Assembly: GCF_003008535.1 (NCBI RefSeq)
Contig: NZ_CP027666.1
Location: 1,911,501-1,975,500, forward strand
From: Ottowia oryzae
GTDB taxonomy: Bacteria; Pseudomonadota; Gammaproteobacteria; Burkholderiales; Burkholderiaceae_C
Reading direction: 5' to 3'
DNA length: 64,000 nt
The position numbers and the translations under genes are program-made. Below are positions 50,075 through 61,707 of the stretch, in pieces. The notes below the pieces were generated by a model. That model was not told the origin of the DNA. It saw nothing but the letters and a program-made list of their open reading frames with translations, and ran no database searches. The stretch's first letter is position 1; each line of letters opens with the position of its first letter.

Positions 50075-50818
50075 CTAAGGCTTTGCGGCGCAGCGCGCTT
50101 GGGCCAGCGCAATCACCTGGCCCCGCGCGTCGGTGACCCAGCCGACGACGCCAAGGCGCGCGGGCTGCGCGCCTTCGGGCACGTTCATCGGGCGCCACAG
50201 CTGCGGCCAATTGGATGCGGGCTGTGCGTCGATCGGTGCGGTCAAAACATTGCGCACCAGCACGCGCGCAACGGGCGAACCTTCGGTGCCCGCGGGCAGC
50301 CATTCGGCCAGCGCCAGCCAGGCGGTGAAACGCCCGTGAGCCGAATTGGCAGGCGCATGAAAGGCCAGCGACGCACCAATGTGGTCGCCCACCGCCAGGC
50401 CGTGCGCCACGCGCAGACGCGGGCGATGGCCGCGTGACGCCACCGCACTGCGGTGCTCCCATTCGCGCAGGTCGTCGGCGCTGTGGCCCAGCGCCTGCAG
50501 CCGCTCCAGCGCATCGGGGCGTGCCACGGCGGCCATCGGCGCGTCCTCACCCGTGGGCGAGGGCACCACCCAGTCCAGCGTGGCGGCGCCGCGCGGCGGC
50601 CGGGGCTGGGTGGTTTCGCTCCAGCAGGTGGTGCAATCGGCACTCATGAAGCGCTCTGCCAGCCAGCGCGGCGCCGCGTGCCCGTCGCTGCTGCAGTTGG
50701 CAACGGCCTGTGCCTGCGCCGAACCGCTCGCCAGCATGCCCAAGGACAGCGTCGCCGCCAGCCCCGTTGCCATGAGCTTGGGCAGGTGAGGGCGAGTGCG
50801 GCAGGGTGAGGGGAACAT
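50075..50818 (-). CDS. Secreted protein of unknown function with a CTTC motif
   Basis: The product is 247 aa with a signal peptide (hydrophobic MATGLAATLSLGMLASGSAQ, ending near AQAQA). The start at 50818 gives it a basic n-region. The mature part begins WLAERFMSADCTTCWSETT. A CxxC near the start and the layout faintly recall thioredoxin-like DUF1223 proteins, but the match is weak. Another Cys is present near the C-terminus. It is transcribed with, and downstream of, the TonB receptor, about 90 bp apart. Confidence 0.7.
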   Translation of the reverse strand: MFPSPCRTRPHLPKLMATGLAATLSLGMLASGSAQAQAVANCSSDGHAAPRWLAERFMSADCTTCWSETTQPRPPRGAATLDWVVPSPTGEDAPMAAVARPDALERLQALGHSADDLREWEHRSAVASRGHRPRLRVAHGLAVGDHIGASLAFHAPANSAHGRFTAWLALAEWLPAGTEGSPVARVLVRNVLTAPIDAQPASNWPQLWRPMNVPEGAQPARLGVVGWVTDARGQVIALAQARCAAKP

Positions 50819-50907
50819 GTGCGGGTTCGCTTGGCGACGGGCTGGCGATCAACGCATCTTCCCATAGGCGGGCAGGCAGCCCGCCGCCCGCCGCCCTGGC
50901 GCCCGCG

Positions 50908-53085
50908 TCAGAAGGCGATGTTGGCCGAAACCCAGAACGTACGCCCGCCCGCCGCCGTGCCCTTGGTGGCGGAAGTGGTGCGGTAGTAAAGGCTGCCCAG
51001 CTGGGTCGCGCCCGTGGTGTCCTGCCAGGTGCGGAACTTGTTGAAGTTCTTGTCGAACAGGTTGAACACGTTCAGCGAGATCGTGGCGTTGCGCGTGATG
51101 CGGTACGAGCCACCCAGGTGGAACAGCGCGTAGCCCTTCAGGTCGCCCAGCGCCTGGTATTCACGCTGGTTGTTGCCAGTGAGCGACGAAGGGTTGCCGT
51201 CAAAGCGTTGGCTTTTGCCGCGGTATTCGCCGCGCAGCCACAGGGTGGCGCGGTCGTTTGGTTTCCACTGCAGTTGCGCGTTGGCCACGTGGCGCGCGGT
51301 ATCGCTGAGCTTGCCGCTCTTGACGCCGCCCACGATGGCCTCCGTGTCGGTCCAGGTGTAGTTCAGGTTCAGCTTCCACTCGGCCGATAGCGGGATGCCG
51401 GTCGCCAATTCCAGCCCCCAGGTTTTGCCCTGGTCGATGTTGACGGCGTAGGCGGCGGTGGGGTTGGCCGCGCAGCTGGAGATCCAGACCGACGCGCATT
51501 CGCCACCGGAGCTGATGCGGTTCTTGATCTTGTTGTGGAACAGCGTGCCCGAGGCGGTCAGTCCGCCGCCGTTGTCGTACAGCAGCCCCAGCTCGGTGCT
51601 GGTGCTGGTCTCGGGCTTGAGCGTGGGGTTGCCGATGTTCAGCACCGTGCCCTGGCCGCTGACGCCGCTGACGCCGTCGATCAGCTGGTTCAGGCGCGGG
51701 GCTCGAAAACCCTGACTGACGCCGCCCTTGACGGTGATCTGCGGCGTGGCCTTCCACACCATGTACGCGCGGGGGCTGAATTCGCCGCCGAACGCGTCGT
51801 GGCGGTTGTAGCGCCCGCCGAGGGTGGCGGTGACCTGGTCGGACAGGCGCCATTCGTCCTCGGCAAACAAGGCCCACATCCGCTGGCTGTGGGATTGGGG
51901 CAGGAGGCCGTCCTTGAAGCTGGCGTCCCACCACTGGGCGCCGGTGGTCACAACGTGCTTGTCGCCGATGGGCGCCACCAGCTTGGTGTCGAACACGGTG
52001 TTGGTTGTCTCGAGCTGGCGGGCCCCGCCGATCCGCGGGTCGCGCGCGGGCAGTGCCGCTGACGGAAGGGTGCGCCCCAGCGTCTCGGTTTTGCTGCGCA
52101 TCAGGCTCGATTCGACCAGGCCAAAGCCAAAGCGGCTGCGGTGCCCGATGGCCGCCTGGTCGCGATGGAAGCGCAGGTAATCCTTGTAGCCCGACGCGGT
52201 GTTCGATCTGGCGCCGGTGGCGCAGTTGACGAAATCGACCGTGCCCAGGCGACAGTCGGCGTTGTCGTACCAGGTGCGGGCCGTCTCCACGTCGGCCCAG
52301 AATTCCTGGTCGCGCGTGGGGGTGAACGTCAGTTTGGCGCCCAGATTGTGCTGGCGGCTTTCGCCGGGCCGCGGGTCGCGCGCATTGCCGCCGCCCGTCC
52401 AGATGCGGTCTGACGCCTCGCGCTGAAACACGTCGCCGCGCAAGGCGATGCCCAGCTTGTCTTGCACGATGGGGCCGTTGGCATACAGGCTGATCTTGCG
52501 CTGCTGCCCTTCGTCGCCGTGCTGCGGAAGGCCCAACTGCACGTTCGCCGCGCCGCCCCATTGCTTGGCTACCTTGCGCGTGATGATGTTGATGACCCCG
52601 CCCATCGCGTCCGAGCCGTACAGGGTCGACATCGGGCCGCGAATCACCTCGATGCGCTCAATGGCCGACACCGGTGGCATGAAGCTGTTCAGCGCCGCGC
52701 CGAAGCCGTTGGGCGTCACGTCGCCGGCCACGTTCTGGCGGCGGCCATCGATCAGGATCAGCGTGTAGTCGCTGGGCATGCCGCGGATGCTGATGTCCAG
52801 CCCGCCCGACTTGCCTGTGCCGCCGCGCACGTCAATGCCTTCCACATCCTGCAGGGCTTCGGCCAGGTCGCGGTAGTTGCGCGTTTCCAGGTCCTGGCGC
52901 GTCACCACCGACATGGAGGCCGGCGCTTCTTTCAGTTCCTGCTCGAAGCCGGACGCCGTCACCACCACTTCTTCCAGTGATCGCGTTTCGCCGGATTCGG
53001 CCTGGGCACTGGCTTCGAGAGGGCAAAACAGGACAGGCGCAAACGCCAGCGGGCTCAGATGGCGGCGGAAACGGGATCGGGTCAA
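50908..53085 (-). CDS. TonB-dependent outer-membrane receptor, siderophore type
   Basis: The product is 725 aa with a signal peptide ending ASAQA. The TonB-box-like EEVVVTAS follows, then the plug domain (LAEALQDVEGIDVRGGTG, IRGMPSDYTLILIDGRR, IEVIRGPMSTLYGSDAMGG) and a 22-strand barrel ending in the C-terminal Phe (WVSANIAF). The plug and barrel resemble FepA/CirA catecholate receptors. A Fur-box-like sequence lies 120 bp upstream, so iron repression is likely. Ligand is unknown. Confidence 0.92.
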   Translation of the reverse strand: MTRSRFRRHLSPLAFAPVLFCPLEASAQAESGETRSLEEVVVTASGFEQELKEAPASMSVVTRQDLETRNYRDLAEALQDVEGIDVRGGTGKSGGLDISIRGMPSDYTLILIDGRRQNVAGDVTPNGFGAALNSFMPPVSAIERIEVIRGPMSTLYGSDAMGGVINIITRKVAKQWGGAANVQLGLPQHGDEGQQRKISLYANGPIVQDKLGIALRGDVFQREASDRIWTGGGNARDPRPGESRQHNLGAKLTFTPTRDQEFWADVETARTWYDNADCRLGTVDFVNCATGARSNTASGYKDYLRFHRDQAAIGHRSRFGFGLVESSLMRSKTETLGRTLPSAALPARDPRIGGARQLETTNTVFDTKLVAPIGDKHVVTTGAQWWDASFKDGLLPQSHSQRMWALFAEDEWRLSDQVTATLGGRYNRHDAFGGEFSPRAYMVWKATPQITVKGGVSQGFRAPRLNQLIDGVSGVSGQGTVLNIGNPTLKPETSTSTELGLLYDNGGGLTASGTLFHNKIKNRISSGGECASVWISSCAANPTAAYAVNIDQGKTWGLELATGIPLSAEWKLNLNYTWTDTEAIVGGVKSGKLSDTARHVANAQLQWKPNDRATLWLRGEYRGKSQRFDGNPSSLTGNNQREYQALGDLKGYALFHLGGSYRITRNATISLNVFNLFDKNFNKFRTWQDTTGATQLGSLYYRTTSATKGTAAGGRTFWVSANIAF

Positions 53086-53436
53086 AACATGGCTCCTTTT
53101 CTTGGGGAATGCGGCTGGGCAGAAAAGATGCGCACAGCCGGTGAACGAAAAGCGTGAAGACGACGCGACACGCCGCGATGACTACCAAAGCTTACAAATG
53201 AACTATAAATGAGAATGATCCGCATTCATTTGAATACTACCAGCCTGTATCACCATGGCGACATCAACCCGGCGCAGAACTGCGGATCCGCCGGGGATGC
53301 GCTTCGCAGCAGTCCGCGCGTTGCGTCGCCCTAAGCGCGCAATGGTTCGCCTAACGTGCTGGCGACGCCGCACCGCTTTTGTCCGCTGGCCGCAGCCTGC
53401 ACGTCGCGTGATGCACAGCGCACCTAGAATCGCCCC
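53086..53436. other. Divergent control region between the TonB receptor and uvrD
   Basis: This 351-bp gap is more AT-rich around 53185-53245, where the Fur-box-like site lies. Otherwise I see nothing assignable. Confidence 0.5.
53206..53234 (-). promoter_or_regulatory. Fur-box-like site of the TonB receptor
   Basis: AAATGAGAATGATCCGCATT, then CATTTGAAT, is an AT-rich dyad with AATG/CATT units resembling the NAT(A/T)AT-based Fur consensus. It is placed for the TonB receptor promoter. Confidence 0.6.
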
Positions 53437-55836
<2,400 letters not shown>

Positions 55837-55840
55837 ACCG

Positions 55841-55900
55841 TTTGCTATAAAAAGAGAAGCTGCCGGCGCTGGTGCAACGGGCGCTGGCGGCTATTTTGAT
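55841..55900 (+). repeat. Dispersed intergenic repeat, copy 14
   Basis: It reads TATAAAAAGAGAAGCTGCCG, then GCGCTGGTGCAACGGGCGCT and GGCGGCTATTTT. It lies between convergent uvrD and the membrane-protein gene, in a gap of 152 bp. Confidence 0.8.
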
Positions 55901-55988
55901 GCTTGAGCCTGAGCGCCGCTGGCCTCATGCGGCGGTCTAGGTGAGGGCTGGGATCAGCACCCCAAACGCGCCAGGCAGCACGCCGGCC

Positions 55989-56801
55989 TCAGGCCGCCAA
56001 GTCGCCCGCAGGCTGCTCTTCGCCGGTATCGAAGCAGTCGCGGAAAGCGGGCCACAGCGACGCCATCACCATCGACGCCACCACCAGGCTGATCGGCAGC
56101 AGCCCGGCCGTGGCGATGGCCATGCTGCCCAGCATGCCGGACACCATCAGCAGCACCAGCGAGGCGGTCATGCCCACCATCGTCCAGCCCATGAAATAGA
56201 CGAAGAACGCGCCCGTGTTGCGCAGCACGGCCACCGCGCTGAAGAACAGGCTGCGCACCACGGGCACGCCGTACCAGTGCACCAGCGCGGGTGAGTGAAA
56301 GAACAGAATCGAAACGGGCAGGTACAGGATCGACGCGAGCAGCATGTTGCCCATTGCGTTGCGCACGGCCTCCTGCATGGCCGGGTCTTTCATGGTCTCT
56401 TCGGTGATCTGGCCCTGGTTGGCTGCGATCAATGCGGCCAGTTTGCCGTCGTCAGAAGCCACCAGCATGATCGCGAACAGCGCGGCGGCGTACAGCACGC
56501 CCAGCAGCAGAATGGCGCGCGTCTTGGCCGGCGAGTCGCGAAATGCCTTCAGCAGCACGGCGGGCATCGGAAAGCGGCCGGCCTCCACGTGGCGGGCTGC
56601 GGTCATCATGCCCACGGTGAACGCTGGCACCAGGGCCAGGCCCACGAAGTTGCCGACCACGGGCACCAAGCCCAATACCTGGGTAACCGCCATGAACACG
56701 AAGAACAGCCCGGCGAAGGCCAGCGGCTGCTTGAAGAACAGGCGCAGGCCTTCGCGCACCCATTGCGCGCCGGTGCGGGCGGGGACGACGCGCAGCCTCA
56801 T
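55989..56801 (-). CDS. BPSS1780-type inner-membrane protein
   Basis: The product is 270 aa with about six hydrophobic segments (LAFAGLFFVFMAVTQVLGLV, FVGLALVPAFTVGMM, AILLLGVLYAAALFAIMLV and others). The start RLRVVPARTGAQWVREGLRLFFKQP matches the BPSS1780 family of betaproteobacteria. Function is unknown. Its ATG overlaps the thrB stop by 4 bp, so the two are cotranscribed. Confidence 0.85.
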   Translation of the reverse strand: MRLRVVPARTGAQWVREGLRLFFKQPLAFAGLFFVFMAVTQVLGLVPVVGNFVGLALVPAFTVGMMTAARHVEAGRFPMPAVLLKAFRDSPAKTRAILLLGVLYAAALFAIMLVASDDGKLAALIAANQGQITEETMKDPAMQEAVRNAMGNMLLASILYLPVSILFFHSPALVHWYGVPVVRSLFFSAVAVLRNTGAFFVYFMGWTMVGMTASLVLLMVSGMLGSMAIATAGLLPISLVVASMVMASLWPAFRDCFDTGEEQPAGDLAA

Positions 56802-57784
56802 GGCAGCAGCGGCTCGGCCACGCGGGCGCTGAGCACGCGTTCAAAGTGTCCGGGGTCGTGAGGCTTGAGCATGCTGGCCTCGCGCGGCAGGTGAAAGTCC
56901 CACAAGCGGGATATCCAGAAGCGCAGCGCGCCGGCGCGCGCCATGGCGGGCAGCAGGCGCCGCTCGGCGTCGGTCAGCGGGCGCACGGCCGTGTAGGCGT
57001 TCAGCAGTGCGGCGGTGCGCGCCGGGTCGCCCTGGCCGGTGCTCAGATCGATGGCCCAGTCATTCAGGGTGACGGCCAGGTCGAACAGCCAGGTGTCGAC
57101 ACCGGCGAAGTAGTAGTCGAAGAAGCCCGACAGCTCGGGCTGCTCGGCGGTGCCGGCGAACATCACGTTGTCGCGGAAAAGGTCGGCGTGCACGGCGCCG
57201 CGGGGCAGGGCGGCGTAGGCCGACCCGGCGGCGATATGGTTCTGGTAGGCCAGCTCGGTGCGGATCAGCGCGGATTGCGGCGCATCCAGGTACGGCAGCA
57301 CCACCGGCACGGTTTCGTTCCACCAGGGCAGGCCGCGCAGGTTGGGCTGGCGCAGTGGGTAGTCGCGCGCGGCCAGGTGCGCCCGCGCCAGCATGTCGCC
57401 CACGGCGGCGCAGTGGGCCACGCCCGGCTGCAGTTCGCTCTTGCCGCGCAGGCGGTTGACCACCGCCGCCGGCTTGCCGCAGACGGTGTGCAGGATGTCG
57501 TCCTCGCCCGGGGGAATGGGCGTGCCGTCGATCTTGGCTTGCGGCTCTGGCACCGGCACGCCGTGCTGGGCCAGGTGCTTCATCAGGTGCAGGTAGAAGG
57601 GCAGCTGCGCGTGGTTCAGCCGCTCGAACAGCGTCAGCACCCATTCGCCCTGGTCGGTGCTGGCGAAATAGTTGGTGTTTTCGATCCCGCCTTCGATCCC
57701 GCGCAGGCTGGTGAGCGTGCCCAGGCCCAAGGCGCGCATCAGCGCGCCGGCCTCGGCTTCAGAGACTTCGGTGTAAACCGCCAT
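56798..57784 (-). CDS. thrB: Homoserine kinase (type II, ThrB of the APH-like fold)
   Basis: The enzyme phosphorylates homoserine for threonine synthesis. The product is 328 aa, belonging to the choline/aminoglycoside-kinase-like ThrB group: GIEGGIENTNYF near the N-terminus (nucleotide loop), HADLFRDNVMF (catalytic) and DYYFAGVDTWLFDLAVTLNDW (metal). It is the usual ThrB in Burkholderiales. Confidence 0.95.
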   Translation of the reverse strand: MAVYTEVSEAEAGALMRALGLGTLTSLRGIEGGIENTNYFASTDQGEWVLTLFERLNHAQLPFYLHLMKHLAQHGVPVPEPQAKIDGTPIPPGEDDILHTVCGKPAAVVNRLRGKSELQPGVAHCAAVGDMLARAHLAARDYPLRQPNLRGLPWWNETVPVVLPYLDAPQSALIRTELAYQNHIAAGSAYAALPRGAVHADLFRDNVMFAGTAEQPELSGFFDYYFAGVDTWLFDLAVTLNDWAIDLSTGQGDPARTAALLNAYTAVRPLTDAERRLLPAMARAGALRFWISRLWDFHLPREASMLKPHDPGHFERVLSARVAEPLLP

Positions 57785-57806
57785 GGTGCAAACGCTTCAG
57801 CCGGGC

Positions 57807-58169
57807 TTAGAACTCAACTTTCCAGACCCGACGGCCCGGTGCGCCCGGGCCCGCTTCGCCATGGCTCATGTTCGTGGGGTCGGCCGGTTGCACGCTGTAG
57901 GGCGGCACGTTGGCCTTGGGCTGCACGGTGATGCTTTTCGTTTCGCCGCCCGCGCGCACTTCGTCTACGCGGCTGCCGGCGTCTTCGGTGCGGATGTGTT
58001 CCACCCGCTGGGTGCGGCGGTCCAGCTGCAGCTCATCGCGCGTGACGGCCGCGCCCGAAGAAGCCGCCGCAGGAGACGCAGCCGGTGCCGGCGCTTGCGC
58101 CGAAGCGGCCGCCGCAGCGGCGAGCGCCAGGATGGCCGTGCCGGCCCGAAGTTGAACAGATGCACACAT
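57807..58169 (-). CDS. Small secreted protein (DUF2782-like)
   Basis: The product is 120 aa. A signal-like N-terminus (GTAILALAAAAAASAQA) precedes an Ala/Pro-rich stretch and the conserved core RVEHIRTEDAGSRVDEVRAG, GGETKSITVQPK and YSVQPAD. This recalls the DUF2782 family commonly next to thrB and polA in proteobacteria. It starts 22 bp before thrB in the same direction, so it is probably in one operon with it. Function is unknown. Confidence 0.72.
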   Translation of the reverse strand: MCASVQLRAGTAILALAAAAAASAQAPAPAASPAAASSGAAVTRDELQLDRRTQRVEHIRTEDAGSRVDEVRAGGETKSITVQPKANVPPYSVQPADPTNMSHGEAGPGAPGRRVWKVEF

Positions 58170-58227
58170 GCCCCAATTCTAGTGGCGAGCACCCACGCAC
58201 CTGTAGGACGGCGTGCACAATCCGCCC

Positions 58228-61089
58228 ATGAACGACGCGCCTTCCACCGCCGAATCGGCCCCCGCTGACAACCCCCAGGCCACGCCCCCAGCGCCCACCG
58301 CGCGCCCGGTGATGCTGCTGGTGGACGGCTCCAGCTACCTGTACCGCGCCTACCACGCCATGCCCGACTTGCGCGCCGACCCGGCCGACCGCGCCAGCCA
58401 GCCCACCGGCGCCATCCGCGGCATGATCAACATGCTGAACAGCCTGCGCAAGGACTACCCCGAGGCGCAGCACGTGGCCTGCGTGTTCGACGCCTCCGGC
58501 CCCACCTTCCGCGACGACATTTACCCCGACTACAAGGCCCAGCGCGCGCCCATGCCGGACGATTTGCGCAGCCAGATCGAGCCAATCCACGAAGTGGTGC
58601 GCCTGATGGGCTGGCCGGTGCTGGCGGTGCCGGGCGTGGAGGCCGACGACGTGATCGGCACCCTGGCCAAGGCGGGCGAGGCGCAGGGGCTGGATGTGAT
58701 CATCTCCAGCGGCGACAAGGACTTGGCGCAGCTGGTCACCCCCGCCATCACCATCATCGACACCATGAGCGGCAAGCGCCGCGACCTGGCCGGCGTGCAG
58801 GCCGAATTCGGCGTGGCCGCCAGCCAGATGCTGGACTACCAGACGCTGGTGGGCGACAGCGTGGACAACGTGCCCGGCGTGGACAAAGTGGGCCCCAAGA
58901 CGGCGGCCAAGTGGCTGAACGAATACGGATCGCTGGACGCCATCGTTGCGCAGGCCGACAAGGTCAAGGGCGCCGCGGGCGAGAACCTGCGCAAGGCCTT
59001 GGACTGGCTGCCCATCGGCCGCCAGCTGCTGCACATCCGCACCGATTGCGATCTGGCCGGGCACGTCGATGGCCTGCCTGCTCTGGATTCGATAGCTGCT
59101 GGCGCAGAACAGACGGGCGCCCTGGCCGATTTTTATGAGAAATACGGCTTTCGCACGCTGGCCAAGGCGCTGCAGGGCGGGGGCGCTGCGGGGGGCAGCC
59201 AATCCAGCCGCGCCGCCGCAGGCGCCGCGCCGTCGCCGCAGGACGACCTGTTTGGCGGCCTGCCCGCCAGCTCGCACGTGGGCGATGCGGTGGACTATGA
59301 AACCGTGCTCACCTGGCCGCAGTTCGACGCCTGGCTGGCCCGCATCGAGCAGGCCGATCTCACGGCGCTGGACACCGAAACCACGTCGCTGGACGAGATG
59401 AAGGCGCGCATCGTCGGCCTATCGCTCAGCGTGGCGCCGGGCCAGGCGGCCTACATACCGCTCGCCCACAGCGGGCCCGACGCGCCCGAGCAGCTGCCGA
59501 TCGACGAAGTGCTGGCGCGCCTCAAGCCCTGGCTTGAAAACTCCGCACGCCAAAAGCTGGGCCAGCACGTCAAGTACGACCGCCATGTGTTCGCCAACCA
59601 CGGCATTCAGGTGGCCGGCTTCGTGCACGACACCATGCTGCAAAGCTACGTGCTGGAAGTGCACCGCCCGCACGGCCTGGCCAGCCTGGCGGAACGCCAC
59701 CTGGGCCGCAAGGGCGTCAGCTACGAAGACCTGTGCGGCAAGGGAGCGCACCAAATTCCGTTTGCGCAAGTGCCGGTGGACAAGGCCGCGCACTACGCCT
59801 GCGAAGACGCCGACCAGACGCTGGATGTGCACCTGGCCCTGTGGCCCAAGCTGGCGCAGGACGAGCGGCTGCGCGGCATCTACGAGCTCGAAATTGCCAC
59901 CAGCGAAGTGCTGTTCAAGGTAGAGCGCAACGGCGTGCTGATCGACGCCGACCAGCTGCGCCAGCAAAGCCACGATTTGGGCCAGCGCATCCTGGCGCTG
60001 GAGCAGGAGGCGCACGCGCTGGCCGGCCAGCCTTTCAATTTGGGCAGCCCCAAGCAGATTGGCGAGATCTTCTTCACCAAGCTGGGCCTGCCCGTCGTCA
60101 AGAAAACCGCCACCGGCGCGCCCAGCACCGACGAGGAAGTGCTGGAAAAGCTGGCTGAAGACTACCCGCTGCCCGCCCGCATCCTGGAGCACCGGGGCCT
60201 GTCCAAACTCAAGGGCACCTACACCGACAAGCTGCCGCTGATGGTCGACCCGGCCACCGGCCGCGTGCACACGCACTACGCGCAGGCCGTGGCGGTGACC
60301 GGGCGCCTGTCCAGTAACGATCCCAACCTGCAGAACATCCCCATCCGCACGCCCGAAGGCCGCCGCATCCGCGAAGCCTTCATCGCCGCACCGGGGCACG
60401 TCATCGTCAGCGCCGACTACAGCCAGATCGAACTGCGCATCATGGCCCACCTGTCAGACGACGCGGCGCTGCTGGCCGCCTTTACCGAGGGCCTGGACGT
60501 GCACCGCGCCACGGCGGCCGAGGTGTTTGGCGTTGAGGTGGCGCAAGTCAGCAGCGAGCAGCGCCGCTACGCCAAGGTCATCAACTTTGGCCTGATCTAC
60601 GGCATGAGCGCGTTTGGTCTGGCGCGCAATCTGGGCATCGACAACACGGCGGCGCGCAACTACATCGAGCGCTATTTCGAGCGCTACCCCGGCGTCAAGC
60701 GCTACATGGACGAGACCAAGCTGTCGGCCAAGTCCAAGGGTTATGTCGAAACCGTGTTCGGCCGGCGTCTGTACCTACCCGAGATCAACAGCCCCAACGG
60801 CCCGCGCCGTTCGGGCGCCGAGCGCGCCGCCATCAACGCGCCGATGCAGGGCACGGCGGCCGACTTGATCAAGAAGTCCATGCTGGCTGTGCAGAGCGCG
60901 CTGCAAAAAGAAAAGCGCGCCACGCGCATGATCATGCAGGTGCACGACGAACTGGTGTTCGAGGTGCCCGAGGCCGAGGTCGATTGGGTCAAGGGCGAAG
61001 TGCCCCGGTTGATGGCCGGCGTGGCCGAGCTGAAGGTGCCTCTGCTGGCGGAAGTCGGCGTGGGGCCGAATTGGGAGCAGGCCCATTGA
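58228..61089 (+). CDS. polA: DNA polymerase I
   Basis: The product is 953 aa. The 5'-3' exonuclease spans about residues 25-325 (LLVDGSSYLYRAYHAMP, VEADDVIG, SGDKDLAQLV). The 3'-5' exonuclease is about 350-550, with DTETTSLDEM suggesting it is active. The polymerase domain has DYSQIELRIMAHLS (motif A), RRYAKVINFGLIYGMS (motif B) and QVHDELVFEV (motif C). A copy of the dispersed repeat lies in frame at 59088-59136, in the linker between the two exonuclease domains, encoding DSIAAGAEQTGALADFYE. A GTG at 58213 is a less likely start. Confidence 0.97.
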   Translation: MNDAPSTAESAPADNPQATPPAPTARPVMLLVDGSSYLYRAYHAMPDLRADPADRASQPTGAIRGMINMLNSLRKDYPEAQHVACVFDASGPTFRDDIYPDYKAQRAPMPDDLRSQIEPIHEVVRLMGWPVLAVPGVEADDVIGTLAKAGEAQGLDVIISSGDKDLAQLVTPAITIIDTMSGKRRDLAGVQAEFGVAASQMLDYQTLVGDSVDNVPGVDKVGPKTAAKWLNEYGSLDAIVAQADKVKGAAGENLRKALDWLPIGRQLLHIRTDCDLAGHVDGLPALDSIAAGAEQTGALADFYEKYGFRTLAKALQGGGAAGGSQSSRAAAGAAPSPQDDLFGGLPASSHVGDAVDYETVLTWPQFDAWLARIEQADLTALDTETTSLDEMKARIVGLSLSVAPGQAAYIPLAHSGPDAPEQLPIDEVLARLKPWLENSARQKLGQHVKYDRHVFANHGIQVAGFVHDTMLQSYVLEVHRPHGLASLAERHLGRKGVSYEDLCGKGAHQIPFAQVPVDKAAHYACEDADQTLDVHLALWPKLAQDERLRGIYELEIATSEVLFKVERNGVLIDADQLRQQSHDLGQRILALEQEAHALAGQPFNLGSPKQIGEIFFTKLGLPVVKKTATGAPSTDEEVLEKLAEDYPLPARILEHRGLSKLKGTYTDKLPLMVDPATGRVHTHYAQAVAVTGRLSSNDPNLQNIPIRTPEGRRIREAFIAAPGHVIVSADYSQIELRIMAHLSDDAALLAAFTEGLDVHRATAAEVFGVEVAQVSSEQRRYAKVINFGLIYGMSAFGLARNLGIDNTAARNYIERYFERYPGVKRYMDETKLSAKSKGYVETVFGRRLYLPEINSPNGPRRSGAERAAINAPMQGTAADLIKKSMLAVQSALQKEKRATRMIMQVHDELVFEVPEAEVDWVKGEVPRLMAGVAELKVPLLAEVGVGPNWEQAH
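59088..59136 (+). repeat. Dispersed repeat, copy 15, in frame inside polA
   Basis: It reads GATTCGATAGCTGCTGGCGC, then CGGGCGCCCTGGCCGATTTT, closely matching intergenic copy 3 (8121-8175). It contains no stop in the polA frame and lies between exonuclease domains. Confidence 0.8.
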
Positions 61090-61188
61090 TGCCCCCGGCC
61101 GGGCGCTTCCATTTCAAGCGATTCCAGGCCCCGGTCGCCGTCGATTCTGCAGTTTGCGCTATCCAATTTATAGGTGCCGTGGAGGTGT

Positions 61189-61707
61189 TCACACCACGTC
61201 GTCGGCCCGCAGTGCAGTCAGCGGGCTCTCCGGCGCAATCCGAGGCGCCCAATGCTCACGGGCAAGGACCAGCACCAGACCGTTGCGGGCAAGCGCCGAG
61301 GCGCGGGTGGTGCGGGTTTCAGTGGCGGGGCTGGCGCTGACGATGAGAAGGCGACCTTGTGCCAGGGGCTCGCGCTCCTCTGCGGCGGGGCGATAGTCGC
61401 GGTCTGGGAGCAGGTGGCGGGCCAGCACTTTGACGGCGCGGCCCTGGCGGCGCAGCAGGGAGCGCAGCACCTGCTGCTCCAGCGGGGAGTGGAAGCCGCT
61501 GACGAGCACGCGGCCCGCCTTGGCCCATTGCGGTACGCGCTCCAGTGTTTCGATGAAGACGTGGCCGGGGCATTGGCGCGAGGCGATGAGGCCCAGCAGG
61601 GGTTCGGCCAGCAGGGCCGGATTGCCGATGCCGATGAGGCGCGCGGCGATGTCAGCGGCGATGCGCGGGGCAAGGTGGGGCGGCAGTTGGATGGGGACGG
61701 GTTTCAT
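61189..61707 (-). CDS. DprA-like Rossmann-fold protein associated with the methyltransferase
   Basis: The product is 172 aa. The segment AGRVLVSGFHSPLEQQVLRSLLRRQGRAVKVLARHLL resembles the vVSGla.GID..ah..AL...G.tiaVl core of DprA/SMF and LOG-type folds, preceded by an IASRQCPG strand and followed by RLLIVSASPATETRTTRASALARNGLVLVLA. It is about half the length of DprA and lacks its SAM and winged-helix parts. Its ATG overlaps the methyltransferase stop by 4 bp, so the two form one operon. A role in DNA modification or defence is inferred from this. Confidence 0.6.
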   Translation of the reverse strand: MKPVPIQLPPHLAPRIAADIAARLIGIGNPALLAEPLLGLIASRQCPGHVFIETLERVPQWAKAGRVLVSGFHSPLEQQVLRSLLRRQGRAVKVLARHLLPDRDYRPAAEEREPLAQGRLLIVSASPATETRTTRASALARNGLVLVLAREHWAPRIAPESPLTALRADDVV

